In this document: in pieces, positions 6,663 to 15,596 of the stretch | How positions within the stretch are numbered: the first letter of the stretch is position 1 | Layout: every line of letters starts with the position of its first letter | Assembly: GCF_023230885.1 (NCBI RefSeq) | Contig: NZ_JALNWM010000028.1 | Span: 1 to 20,784, forward strand | DNA length: 20,784 nucleotides | Direction of reading: 5' to 3' | From: Desulfocurvus sp. | Lineage (GTDB): Bacteria; Desulfobacterota; Desulfovibrionia; Desulfovibrionales; Desulfovibrionaceae | The notes under the pieces: generated by a model | Databases searched by the model: none | Seen by the model: only the letters and a program-made list of their open reading frames with translations | What the model was told of the DNA's origin: nothing | Program-made: the position numbers and the translations under genes

Positions 6663-7537
6663 CGCGGTTGCGCCTGCTGGTGCTGGCCCTGGCGGCCCTG
6701 GCGGCCCTGTGGGCCGGGCCGGCCTGGGCCGGGGTGCGCCTGGAGTGCCCGGGCGAGGTGGGCCAGGGGCTGCCGTTCCTGGCGCGCGTGGTGGCCGACG
6801 AGGCCATCGGCGCGGTGCGCGTGCAGTTCGGGGCCGTGCGCGCCCGGTGCGTCCCCCGGGAGCGGAACGGGCGCTGGGAGGCCCCGGTGCTGTTGGGGGT
6901 GGGCCTGGACGCGGCCCCGGGGCCGGTGCGCCTGGTCGCGCTGCTGGACGGCCCCGGCGGGCCGCTGGCCCTGGAGCGCGAGGTGCGCGTGGCCGCCCGC
7001 GACTTTCCCGAGCAGCGGCTCAAGGTGGCCCGCGAGATGGTCCACCCGGGGCCCGAGGCCCTGGCGCGCCACGAGCTCGAACGGGCCGAGGTGCGCCGGG
7101 TGCTGGCCGACACGTCCCGGCCCCGGGCCTGGGGCCGGGAGTTCGTGCGCCCGGTGCCGGGCGGGGTGTCCAGCGCTTTCGGGCTGCGGCGCTTCTTCAA
7201 CGGCGAGCCCCGCGCGCCGCATCGCGGGCTGGACCTGCGCGGCCCCCAGGGCCAGCCCGTGCGGGCCCTGGCCCCGGGCACGGTGGTCCTGGCGGCGGAG
7301 CATTACTTCGCGGGCCGGAGCGTCTATGTGGACCACGGCCAGGGGCTGGTGAGCATGTATTTCCACCTCTCGCGGATCCTGGTGCGCCCCGGCGACACCC
7401 TGGGCGCCGGGGACGTGCTGGGCGAGGTGGGCAGCACCGGGCGGGTCACGGGCCCGCACCTGCATTTCGGCCTGTCGGTGTATGGCGAGCTGGTGGACCC
7501 CACGCCGCTGTTCACCGGCACCATCAGACCAGAATAG
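6659..7537 (+). CDS. Secreted M23 (LytM-type) zinc metallopeptidase
   Basis: The 292-residue protein has a Sec signal peptide (1-24, ending AWA) and an N-terminal beta-rich region of about 25-120 that looks like an Ig-type domain. It ends in an M23 peptidase domain at about 165-288. The zinc ligands are His188 and Asp192 (HRGLD) and His269 (HLHFG), and His236 and His267 are in the places of the catalytic histidines, so the domain looks active. The likely substrate is peptidoglycan cross-links in the periplasm. It is translationally coupled to xseA and separated from xseB by 10 bp, so an envelope enzyme sits between the two exonuclease VII subunits. Confidence 0.93.
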   Translation: MTRLRLLVLALAALAALWAGPAWAGVRLECPGEVGQGLPFLARVVADEAIGAVRVQFGAVRARCVPRERNGRWEAPVLLGVGLDAAPGPVRLVALLDGPGGPLALEREVRVAARDFPEQRLKVAREMVHPGPEALARHELERAEVRRVLADTSRPRAWGREFVRPVPGGVSSAFGLRRFFNGEPRAPHRGLDLRGPQGQPVRALAPGTVVLAAEHYFAGRSVYVDHGQGLVSMYFHLSRILVRPGDTLGAGDVLGEVGSTGRVTGPHLHFGLSVYGELVDPTPLFTGTIRPE

Positions 7538-7547
7538 GAGAGCGCGC

Positions 7548-7775
7548 ATGAGCGAGGACAAGGACGGTTTCGAGGCCCGCATGGCCCGGCTGCGGGAGAT
7601 CGTGGAGCGGCTGGAGGGCGGCGAGCTGCCCCTGGAGGAGGGCGTGGACCTTTTCCGCCAGGGTGTGGCCCTGGCCAGGAGCTGCCGCGAGAGCCTGGAC
7701 AAGGCCCGCAACGAGGTGACCATCCTGGCCGACGGAGTGCTGCGCGAGTTCGAACCGGAGGACGGCGATGCCTGA
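7548..7775 (+). CDS. xseB: Exodeoxyribonuclease VII small subunit
   Basis: The 75-residue chain has the XseB signature: FEARMARLREIVERLEGGE (8-26), then LPLEEGVDLFRQGVAL (27-42) and a second helix up to about 58. XseB forms helical hairpins that bind XseA and are needed for activity. Start 7548 has GGAG (7537-7540) seven bases upstream, overlapping the stop of the M23 gene. Its stop overlaps the ispA start by 8 bp (ATGCCTGA). Length is normal for the family. Confidence 0.96.
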   Translation: MSEDKDGFEARMARLREIVERLEGGELPLEEGVDLFRQGVALARSCRESLDKARNEVTILADGVLREFEPEDGDA

Positions 7776-8661
7776 CGTGGACGTGAAGAAGACCCTGGCC
7801 AACTATGCGGCGGCGGTGGAACGGCACCTCGAAACCTTTCTGGAGGGCCGCGACGTGGCGCCCCGGCTGGCCGAGGCCATGCGCTACAGCCTGCTGGCCG
7901 GGGGCAAGCGCCTGCGGCCCGTGCTGTGCCTGGTCTGGGCCGAAATTGCGGGGACGCCCTCGGGGCCCGTGGTGCCCTTCGCGGCGGCCATCGAGTGCAT
8001 CCATACCTATTCGCTGATCCACGACGACCTGCCGGCCATGGACAACGACGACCTGCGCCGGGGCAAGCCCACCAGCCACAAGGTCTTCGGCGAGGCCACG
8101 GCCATCCTGGCGGGCGACGCGCTGCTCACCGAGGCGTTCAGCCTGATGCTCGGCGTCACCGAGGTGCCCGCCGAGCGGGTGCTCCAGGCCGCGGCGGTGG
8201 TGGCCTACGGCGCCGGGCCGAGCGGCATGGTCGGCGGCCAGCAGATCGACATGGAGCTGACCGGGCGCGCGGGCGTGGAGCTGCGCGACCTGCAACGCAT
8301 GCACTCCCTGAAGACCGGGGCGCTCATCACCGCCTCGTGCCTGGCCGGGTGCATCCTGGGCGGCGGCGGGGAGACGGACATGCAAAACGCCCTGGACTAC
8401 GGCAAGCACCTGGGCATGGCCTTCCAGATCGCCGACGATATCCTCGACGTTGTCGGCGACCAGCGCGAGCTGGGCAAGCCCGTGGGCAGCGACCAGGGCC
8501 AGGGCAAGAACACCTACCCCTCGCTGGTGGGCCTGGAGGAGAGCCGGGTCATGGCCATCCAGTGCGCCGTGCAGGCCAACAGGGCCCTGCAGGGCTACCA
8601 GGGCCCGCAGGTGGATTTCCTGGGCCACCTGGCGGCATATGTGGTGGAGCGCACCAACTGA
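7768..8661 (+). CDS. ispA: Farnesyl diphosphate synthase (polyprenyl synthetase)
   Basis: This enzyme condenses dimethylallyl and isopentenyl diphosphates to geranyl and then farnesyl diphosphate, the precursor of undecaprenyl carriers and quinones. The 297-residue chain shows GGKRLRP (45-51), the first aspartate-rich motif DDLPAMD (86-92) in the context HTYSLIHDD, and the second DDILD (223-227). The residues before the first motif are the same as in E. coli IspA (YSLIHDDLPAMD), which points to a C15 product. It overlaps xseB by 8 bp. This xseB-ispA-dxs order is common in proteobacteria. Confidence 0.95.
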   Translation: MPDVDVKKTLANYAAAVERHLETFLEGRDVAPRLAEAMRYSLLAGGKRLRPVLCLVWAEIAGTPSGPVVPFAAAIECIHTYSLIHDDLPAMDNDDLRRGKPTSHKVFGEATAILAGDALLTEAFSLMLGVTEVPAERVLQAAAVVAYGAGPSGMVGGQQIDMELTGRAGVELRDLQRMHSLKTGALITASCLAGCILGGGGETDMQNALDYGKHLGMAFQIADDILDVVGDQRELGKPVGSDQGQGKNTYPSLVGLEESRVMAIQCAVQANRALQGYQGPQVDFLGHLAAYVVERTN

Positions 8662-8670
8662 CGGCAACCC

Positions 8671-8696
8671 CGGGCGGGTCCGCCTCTGCCCGCCCG
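8671..8696 (+). other. Intercistronic hairpin between ispA and dxs
   Basis: The perfect 8-bp arms CGGGCGGG (8671-8678) and CCCGCCCG (8689-8696) enclose a 10-nt loop, in the only sizeable gap inside the operon (55 bp). No T-run follows, so it is not an intrinsic terminator. A stable hairpin here could modulate RNA processing or dxs expression relative to the upstream genes; this is inference. Confidence 0.5.
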
Positions 8697-8716
8697 GCCA
8701 CAAGGACCGACCGAAC

Positions 8717-10642
8717 ATGGCCCGCAAAGTGAAAACGATGGATGAAACCACTCCCCGGGAGCCGATCCTGCCGCGCATCGCGCGGCCCAGGGACGTTCAG
8801 GAACTGAACTCCGCCGAGCTGACGGCCCTGGCGGCGGAGATGCGCGCGCGCATCATCGAGACCGTGGCCGCCAACGGCGGGCATCTGGCGCCTTCCCTGG
8901 GCGTGGTGGAGCTGACCCTGGCCCTGCTCAGGGTCTTCGACCCCGACCAGGACCGCATCGTGTGGGACGTGGGCCACCAGGCCTACGGCTACAAGCTGCT
9001 CACGGGCCGGGCCGACCGCTTCGGCTCCCTGCGCACCCTGGGCGGCCTGAGCGGCTTTCCCAAGATGAGCGAGAGCCCGTACGACCACTTCGGCGTGGGC
9101 CATTCGTCCACGTCCATCTCCGCCGCCCTGGGCATGGCCGTGGCCCGCGACCTGCGCCGCGAGGACCGCAAGGTCGTGGCCGTCATCGGCGACGGCTCCA
9201 TGACCGCCGGGCTGGCCTTCGAGGGCCTGAACCAGGCCGGGGGCATGGGCAGCGACATGGTCGTGGTGCTCAACGACAACGAGATGTCCATCTCGCGCAA
9301 CGTGGGCGCCCTGTCGCAGTTCATCTCCAAGAGCATCACCAAGCGCTGGGTGGTGCGCTTCAAGAAGGACGTGGAGGCCCTGCTCAAGCAGGTTCCGCGC
9401 ATCGGCGGCGACCTGGCCGACTACGCGCGCAAGTCCGAGGAGGCCTTCAAGCACTTCTTCACCCCGGGCATCCTCTTCGAGGCCTTCCGCTTCAACTACC
9501 TGGGCCCCTTCGACGGCCACAACGTGGACGGGCTGACGGACGTGTTCCGCCATGTCCACGAGATGGAAGGCCCGGTGCTGGTGCATGTGCTGACCACCAA
9601 GGGCCGGGGCTACCAGCCCGCCGAGTCGAACCCGACCTATTTTCACGGGGTGGGCTGCTTCGAGCCCGAGACGGGCGCGGCCCTGAAGTTCGGCCCCTGC
9701 TCGCTGCCGTCGTACACCGAGGTCTTCGGCCGCACGCTGCTGCGCCTGGCCGAGGCCGACGAGCGCGTGGTGGCCATCACCGCCGCCATGCCCGAGGGCA
9801 CGGGGCTTGCGGCCTTCGCCGAGCAGATGCCCGACCGCTTCGTGGACGTGGGCATCTGCGAGCAGCACGCCGTGACCTTCGCCGCCGGACTGGCCACCCA
9901 GGGCTTCCGGCCGGTGGTGGCCATCTACTCGACGTTCATGCAGCGCTCCTACGACCAGATCGTCCACGACGTGTGCCTGCAAAACCTGCCCGTGACCCTG
10001 TGCCTGGACCGCGGCGGGCTGGTGGGCGAGGACGGGCCGACCCACCACGGCGCCTTCGACCTGAGCTTTCTGCGCCACATCCCCAACCTGACCTTCATGG
10101 TCCCGGCGGACGAGGCGGAGCTGGCGCGGATGCTGGTCACGGCGCTGGGGCACGACGGGCCCGTGGCCCTGCGCTATCCGCGCGGGGTGGGCGTCGGCGC
10201 GCCCCTGGACGCCGAGCCCGCGCCCCTGCCCCTGGGCCGGGGCGAGCTGCTGTGCGAGGGGGCCGATGCCCTGGTGCTGGCCATAGGCGGCCGGGTGCAC
10301 CCGGCCCTGGAGGCCGCGCGGGAAATCGCCGCCGAAACCGGGCACCGGGTGGGCGTGTTCAACGCGCGCTTCGTGCGCCCGCTGCCCGTGGAGCAGATCG
10401 TCGCCCTGGTGGCGGGTACCACGCGGGTGCTCACGGTGGAGGAGAACGCCCTGGCGGGCGGCTTCGGCTCGGCGGTGCTGGAGGCTCTGGCCGACCGCGA
10501 CCTGCTGGCCGGACGCACCGTGCGCCGCCTGGGCCTGCCCGATGCCTTCGTGGAGCACGGCAAGCAGAAGCAGCTGCGCGCCCGCCTGGGCCTGGACAGC
10601 GAAGGTATCAAGGCCGCGCTGCTGGAGCTGCTCGGGGCGTAG
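8717..10642 (+). CDS. dxs: 1-deoxy-D-xylulose-5-phosphate synthase
   Basis: DXS joins pyruvate and glyceraldehyde 3-phosphate in a thiamine-diphosphate reaction, the first and rate-limiting MEP-pathway step. The 641-residue chain is of normal length. Seen are GHLAPSLGVVELT (55-67), HQAYGYKLLTGR (87-98), the TPP/Mg motif beginning GDGSMTAG (158-165) with Asp159 and Asn188 (NDNEMS), and the catalytic Glu382 in ICEQHAV. The C-terminal transketolase domain ends in a normal tail. The start at 8717 is supported by AAGGA (8702-8706) at 10-bp distance. A second ATG at 8738 is in frame but has a poorer site. It is the last gene of the operon, followed by a strong terminator. Confidence 0.97.
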   Translation: MARKVKTMDETTPREPILPRIARPRDVQELNSAELTALAAEMRARIIETVAANGGHLAPSLGVVELTLALLRVFDPDQDRIVWDVGHQAYGYKLLTGRADRFGSLRTLGGLSGFPKMSESPYDHFGVGHSSTSISAALGMAVARDLRREDRKVVAVIGDGSMTAGLAFEGLNQAGGMGSDMVVVLNDNEMSISRNVGALSQFISKSITKRWVVRFKKDVEALLKQVPRIGGDLADYARKSEEAFKHFFTPGILFEAFRFNYLGPFDGHNVDGLTDVFRHVHEMEGPVLVHVLTTKGRGYQPAESNPTYFHGVGCFEPETGAALKFGPCSLPSYTEVFGRTLLRLAEADERVVAITAAMPEGTGLAAFAEQMPDRFVDVGICEQHAVTFAAGLATQGFRPVVAIYSTFMQRSYDQIVHDVCLQNLPVTLCLDRGGLVGEDGPTHHGAFDLSFLRHIPNLTFMVPADEAELARMLVTALGHDGPVALRYPRGVGVGAPLDAEPAPLPLGRGELLCEGADALVLAIGGRVHPALEAAREIAAETGHRVGVFNARFVRPLPVEQIVALVAGTTRVLTVEENALAGGFGSAVLEALADRDLLAGRTVRRLGLPDAFVEHGKQKQLRARLGLDSEGIKAALLELLGA

Positions 10643-10680
10643 CGCCCCGGCGGGGTCCGGCCACGATGCCGTGGCGGGGA

Positions 10681-10709
10681 ACGGCCCGGGCGACCGGGCC
10701 GTTTTTTTT
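10681..10709 (+). terminator. Rho-independent terminator of the ispG-dxs operon
   Basis: The perfect 9-bp stem ACGGCCCGG (10681-10689) / CCGGGCCGT (10694-10702) with loop GCGA is followed directly by eight T (10702-10709). It lies 38 bp after the dxs stop and closes the eight-gene operon. Confidence 0.96.
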
Positions 10710-10832
10710 GCGGGCGCCGGGCGGCAGCCGGGGGCCGGGCGGCTTCGTCCGGCCCGGCACCGGCGGCGCCCCCGGCCCGGCGCGCTTGCCCCGTGCCTCC
10801 CCGCCCCGGCGCCTCCCCCCCCGGCGCCCCCG

Positions 10833-10861
10833 TTGCCGCGGGCCGCAAAAACGCGTTAGCC
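10833..10861 (+). promoter_or_regulatory. Weak candidate promoter for azoR
   Basis: TTGCCG (10833-10838) and TTAGCC (10856-10861) are separated by 17 bp, in the only A-containing part of an otherwise C-rich gap. A small 6-bp hairpin (CCCGCC 10883-10888 / GGCGGG 10893-10898) follows in the leader just before the ribosome-binding site. The match to the consensus is modest. Confidence 0.3.
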
Positions 10862-10918
10862 TGCGGGCACGATCAAGAACCCCCCGCCGTCCGGCGGGCG
10901 CCGGACAAGGAGGAAACC

Positions 10919-11539
10919 GTGAACAGGCTTTTGTATATCAAGGCGTCCCCGCGCGGGTCGCGTTCGCATTCCGTGGCCGTGGCCGACGCCTTCGTGGAGC
11001 AGTGGAAGGCCGTGAACCCCGGGGCCGAGGTCGCGGTGCGCAACCTGTTCGAGATGGACCTGCCGCCCTTCGACGGCGACCGCATCATGGCCAAGTACAA
11101 TATCATGCACGGCCGGAGCCACTCCCTGGACGAAAAGCGCGCCTGGACCGAGGTGGAGGCCGTCATCGAGGACTTCGCGTCCTTTCACCGCTACGCGTTT
11201 GCCGTGCCCATGTGGAACTTCGGGGTGCCCTACCGCCTGAAGCAGTATTTCGACATCATCGTCCAGCCCGGCTACACCGTGGGCATGAACGAGAAGGGCT
11301 ATTTCGGGATGCTCGAGGGCAAGAAGGCCTTCGTGGCCTACGCCAGCGGCGGCACCTACGCCGAGGGCAACCCGGTGGAGACCTGGGACTACCAGTCCAC
11401 CTGGCTGCGCATGATCCTGGGGTTCATCGGCATCACCGACGTGGTCTGGGCCGAGGCCCGGGGCATGCTCCTGGACGGGCGCGAGTCGCGGCGTTCCGAC
11501 GCGGTGGTCCGCGCGGCGGAGCTGGCCCGGGGCTTCTAG
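10919..11539 (+). CDS. azoR: FMN-dependent NADH:quinone oxidoreductase / azoreductase
   Basis: This 206-residue flavodoxin-fold protein resembles AzoR throughout. The FMN phosphate-binding start is RLLYIKASPRGSRSHS (3-18). The PMWNFGVPYRLKQYFD segment matches AzoR's P-M-Y-N-F loop that holds the flavin, and LGFIGITDV near the C-terminus is typical. Such enzymes reduce quinones, azo and nitro compounds by two electrons, a cytosolic detoxification role. The start codon is GTG at 10919, supported by a perfect AAGGAGG (10907-10913). It appears to be a single-gene unit between the dxs terminator and a convergent terminator. Confidence 0.9.
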   Translation: MNRLLYIKASPRGSRSHSVAVADAFVEQWKAVNPGAEVAVRNLFEMDLPPFDGDRIMAKYNIMHGRSHSLDEKRAWTEVEAVIEDFASFHRYAFAVPMWNFGVPYRLKQYFDIIVQPGYTVGMNEKGYFGMLEGKKAFVAYASGGTYAEGNPVETWDYQSTWLRMILGFIGITDVVWAEARGMLLDGRESRRSDAVVRAAELARGF

Positions 11540-11614
11540 CCGGGCCGGGGCGCCCGGCCCCCCGGCGGGCGGAAAGCAAAGCGCCCCGCGCGGCCAGGCC
11601 GCGCGGGGCGTTTC
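11539..11614. terminator. Convergent terminator region between azoR and fadD
   Basis: Two hairpins follow the azoR stop. The first is GCCGGGC (11539-11545) / GCCCGGC (11552-11558). The second is a perfect 12-bp stem (11582-11593 / 11599-11610) with a 5-nt loop. The second has AAAG on its left and GTTTC on its right, giving a short U-run for either strand. It can therefore serve both the plus-strand azoR and the minus-strand fadD, though the U-runs are short. Confidence 0.7.
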
Positions 11615-11658
11615 GTCGAGGCCGGGCCGCGGCCCGGGGCGGCCGCTCCTGCGCCCGG

Positions 11659-13446
<1,788 letters not shown>

Positions 13447-13539
13447 GCGTGCCTCGCAGCCGGGTGGGGGACATGCCTGGGGAAGGGGGACCCGCGCCGT
13501 CGCGGGGCGCCCCGGGCCCGGCCACGCGCCGGGCAGGGT

Positions 13540-13568
13540 TTCATAAGCTGAAAATCGGAATCTGTGAA
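13540..13568 (-). promoter_or_regulatory. Sigma-70 promoter of fadD
   Basis: On the minus strand TTCACA (13563-13568, five of six) and TATGAA (13540-13545, four of six) are separated by exactly 17 bp. This leaves a leader of about 85 nt before the fadD start. It is the best minus-strand promoter in the gap. It also shows that the longer upstream fadD frame cannot be translated from this transcript. Confidence 0.7.
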
Positions 13569-13614
13569 GCGTTTTGGCGCCGCGCGGGCGGGTCCGCCCC
13601 TCCTTGCGCCGCCG

Positions 13615-13633
13615 CGCCGCCGAAGTGGCGGCG
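13615..13633. other. Small GC hairpin in the fadD-tetR gap
   Basis: CGCCGCC (13615-13621) and GGCGGCG (13627-13633) form a perfect 7-bp stem with loop GAAGT. It lies upstream of the fadD promoter and far from the tetR start. No role can be given. Confidence 0.4.
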
Positions 13634-13680
13634 TACGCATCCATCGGACGCTAAATCATCGCGCCCCCGTTGTATACCCG

Positions 13681-13720
13681 CCTGCGGGAAAACCCTTGGG
13701 CCCGGGGCCGCTCCCGCAGG
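13681..13720 (+). other. 9-bp inverted repeat with 22-nt centre
   Basis: CCTGCGGGA (13681-13689) and TCCCGCAGG (13712-13720) are perfectly complementary. It marks the border between the GC-rich left half and the AT-rich right half of the fadD-tetR gap. No T-run follows on the plus strand within the expected distance, so a terminator is unlikely. It could be an operator or a leader structure. Confidence 0.45.
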
Positions 13721-13724
13721 GGTA

Positions 13725-13767
13725 GTGCAATTTTATGCACATGGAAAGATTGATGAAAAACAATCTT
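13725..13767 (+). promoter_or_regulatory. Two AT-rich dyads upstream of tetR (possible operators)
   Basis: Two perfect dyads lie close together. The first is GTGCA-ATTTTA-TGCAC (13725-13740). The second is AAGATTG (13746-13752) and CAATCTT (13761-13767) around an 8-nt spacer, a 22-bp site. Their size suits a dimeric regulator such as a TetR protein. They sit just upstream of the candidate tetR -35 box. They stand out because nearly all other dyads in the window are pure G/C. Confidence 0.5.
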
Positions 13768-13780
13768 GACCATTCCGGCA

Positions 13781-13837
13781 TTGACTTTGCCGGGCGCAGT
13801 TCATACAGGGCTTCAAACTTCACTTCAAACATTGTTT
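13781..13837 (+). promoter_or_regulatory. Candidate tetR-efflux promoter with repeats downstream
   Basis: TTGACT (13781-13786) is a near-perfect -35 box. The best -10 match 17 bp later, TACAGG (13804-13809), is poor; CATACA two bases earlier is an alternative. Downstream are the direct repeat CTTCAAAC (13811-13818 and 13823-13830, period 12) and the small dyad AAAC-ATT-GTTT (13827-13837). TACAGGG flanks this block on both sides (13804-13810 and 13837-13843). A regulator bound here would block transcription start or escape, as expected for TetR self-repression. Confidence 0.45.
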
Positions 13838-13855
13838 ACAGGGAGGGCGAGCCCG

Positions 13856-14518
13856 ATGACCGCAGCTGAAGCGCCTCCGGCGCCGACCCGGGACAGGATC
13901 CTGGCCGCCGCCTCGGACGTGTTCGCCCGCGAGGGCTTCGATGGCGCCACCGTGCGCGAGATATGCGCCCGGGCCGGGGCCAACGTGGCCGCCGTGAACT
14001 ACTATTTCCGCGACAAGCGCGGGCTGTACCGCACTGTCCTGTCCGCCTGGCAGGCCGAGGCCGAGGAGCGTTTTCCCCTGGGGCCTTGCCGTTCCGCGGC
14101 GCCCGTGGAGGAGCGCCTGCGCGACTTCTACCGGGCCATGCTGAACCGCCTGTTCCTTGGCGCCGGAGAGCCCCGGGCCTCCCACGGCCGGGCGCGGGTC
14201 TGGCTGGGCGAGCTGCTGCGCGGGGGCGGCATGGAGGAGTCGCCGCAAAGCCAGGAGAACTACCGGGTCATGGACGACTGGATGCGCCCGCTGGTGCAGG
14301 CCGTGCTGGGGCCCGTGGAGGGCGACCGGCTGCGCGACGCCGTGGACGCCAGTCTGGCGCAGGTGGTGGTGCATTTCGTCGGTTTCGTTTCGGCCCCGCA
14401 GGTCTTCCTTGCCGCCCTGTCGCGGGAGGGCGAGATCGAGCGCATGGCCGGGCAGATGACGCGCTTCGCCCTGGGAGGGCTCCGGGCGATGAAGGAGGAT
14501 GACGATGCCAAAGCATGA
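13856..14518 (+). CDS. TetR/AcrR-family repressor, CecR-like
   Basis: This 220-residue transcription regulator has an N-terminal helix-turn-helix at about 12-58 (RDRILAAASDVFAREGFDGATVREICARAGANVAAVNYYFRDK). The NYYFRDK end of the DNA-binding domain and the following ligand-binding region resemble the CecR (YbiH) branch of the family, with its own C-terminal domain. The start at 13856 has GGGAGG (13840-13846) upstream; an earlier in-frame ATG at 13766 would put the promoter inside the gene. It overlaps the adaptor gene by 14 bp, which implies that it controls the efflux operon it leads. The inducer is unknown. Confidence 0.9.
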   Translation: MTAAEAPPAPTRDRILAAASDVFAREGFDGATVREICARAGANVAAVNYYFRDKRGLYRTVLSAWQAEAEERFPLGPCRSAAPVEERLRDFYRAMLNRLFLGAGEPRASHGRARVWLGELLRGGGMEESPQSQENYRVMDDWMRPLVQAVLGPVEGDRLRDAVDASLAQVVVHFVGFVSAPQVFLAALSREGEIERMAGQMTRFALGGLRAMKEDDDAKA

Positions 14519-15596
14519 CGGCGCGGCGCGCCCCCGGGGGCGCGCCCTCCGGCTGGCGGCGCTGCTTCTGGCCGGGCTCGCGGGCCTGGGCCTTCTTGGG
14601 GGCGGCTGCACGGACAAGGGCTCGGTTCCGGCGCCGGGCGCCAAGGGCGCCGACCCCGGGCACCGGGTCCAGGTGCGCGTGCAGCGGGTGCAGCCCATGA
14701 CGCTGCTCGACGTGCTGACCCTGCCCGGTGAAACCGAGCCCGACGCCGACGTGGTGCTCTCGGCGGAGACCGAGGGCGCCGTGGCCTGGGTCGGCCCCGA
14801 GGAAGGCCAGCGCGTGGCCCGGGGCGAGGTGCTCATGCGCATCGATGTGGCCGCCAAGCGCGCCAAGCTGGAGCAGGCCGAGGTGTCCAGCCGGCTGGCC
14901 GAGCTCCAGGCCGGGCGCCGCGAGCGGCTCTATCGCGAAAACGTACTCTCGCGCGAGGAGCTGGACGAGTCGCGCTCGTCCCTGGACGTGGCCCGGGCCA
15001 CCGCCGCCGAGGCGCGCGCCGAGTACTCCCAGGGCGAGGTGCGCGCGCCCATCGCGGGCGTGGTGGAAACCCTGGACGCCGATCCCGGCGAGTTCGTCAC
15101 CGTGGGCCAGCGGCTCCTGGAGTTGGTGGACCGCGACGTGGTGCGGGTCGTGGTCAGCGTGCCCGAGCTGGACGTGCGTTACATCGCCCCCGGCAGCGAG
15201 GCCGACGTGACCGTGGACGCCTGGCCCGGCCGCCGCTGGAAGGGCCGGGTGGACTTCGTTTCCGCCAAGGCCGACAGCGGCACGCGCACCTTCTCCGCGC
15301 GCGTTTTGGTGGACAACGCCGACGGCGCCATCCGCCCCGGGATGCTCGCGCGGGCGTCCTTCCTGCGCCGCGAGGTCGAAAACGCCGTGGCCGTGCCGCT
15401 TTCCGCCTTGCAGGACAAGGGCGGCGAGCGGCTGGTCTTCGTGGAGGAGGGCGGCCTGGCCCGGGCGCGGGCGGTGGAGCTGGGGGTGATCCAGGGCGGG
15501 CTGGTCCAGGTGCTTTCGGGCCTTGAGCCCGGCGAGAGCCTCATCGTCGCCGGGCAGGGGGCCGTGGAGGACGGCGTCCGGGTGGTGGCGCAATGA
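14505..15596 (+). CDS. RND efflux periplasmic adaptor (membrane fusion protein)
   Basis: The 363-residue protein is the adaptor between an RND pump and an outer-membrane channel. A hydrophobic N-terminus (16-34) ends in LGGGC, with Cys35 as probable lipidation site; the lipobox is not ideal because Gly replaces Leu at -3. A split lipoyl domain (about 78-105 and 165-190) encloses a helical hairpin (110-160, unusually short). Beta-barrel and membrane-proximal domains follow. The start is taken at 14505, not 14499, because AAGGAGG (14492-14498) abuts the earlier ATG and is correctly spaced for the later one. It overlaps the regulator by 14 bp and the permease by 4 bp. Confidence 0.93.
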   Translation: MPKHDGAARPRGRALRLAALLLAGLAGLGLLGGGCTDKGSVPAPGAKGADPGHRVQVRVQRVQPMTLLDVLTLPGETEPDADVVLSAETEGAVAWVGPEEGQRVARGEVLMRIDVAAKRAKLEQAEVSSRLAELQAGRRERLYRENVLSREELDESRSSLDVARATAAEARAEYSQGEVRAPIAGVVETLDADPGEFVTVGQRLLELVDRDVVRVVVSVPELDVRYIAPGSEADVTVDAWPGRRWKGRVDFVSAKADSGTRTFSARVLVDNADGAIRPGMLARASFLRREVENAVAVPLSALQDKGGERLVFVEEGGLARARAVELGVIQGGLVQVLSGLEPGESLIVAGQGAVEDGVRVVAQ

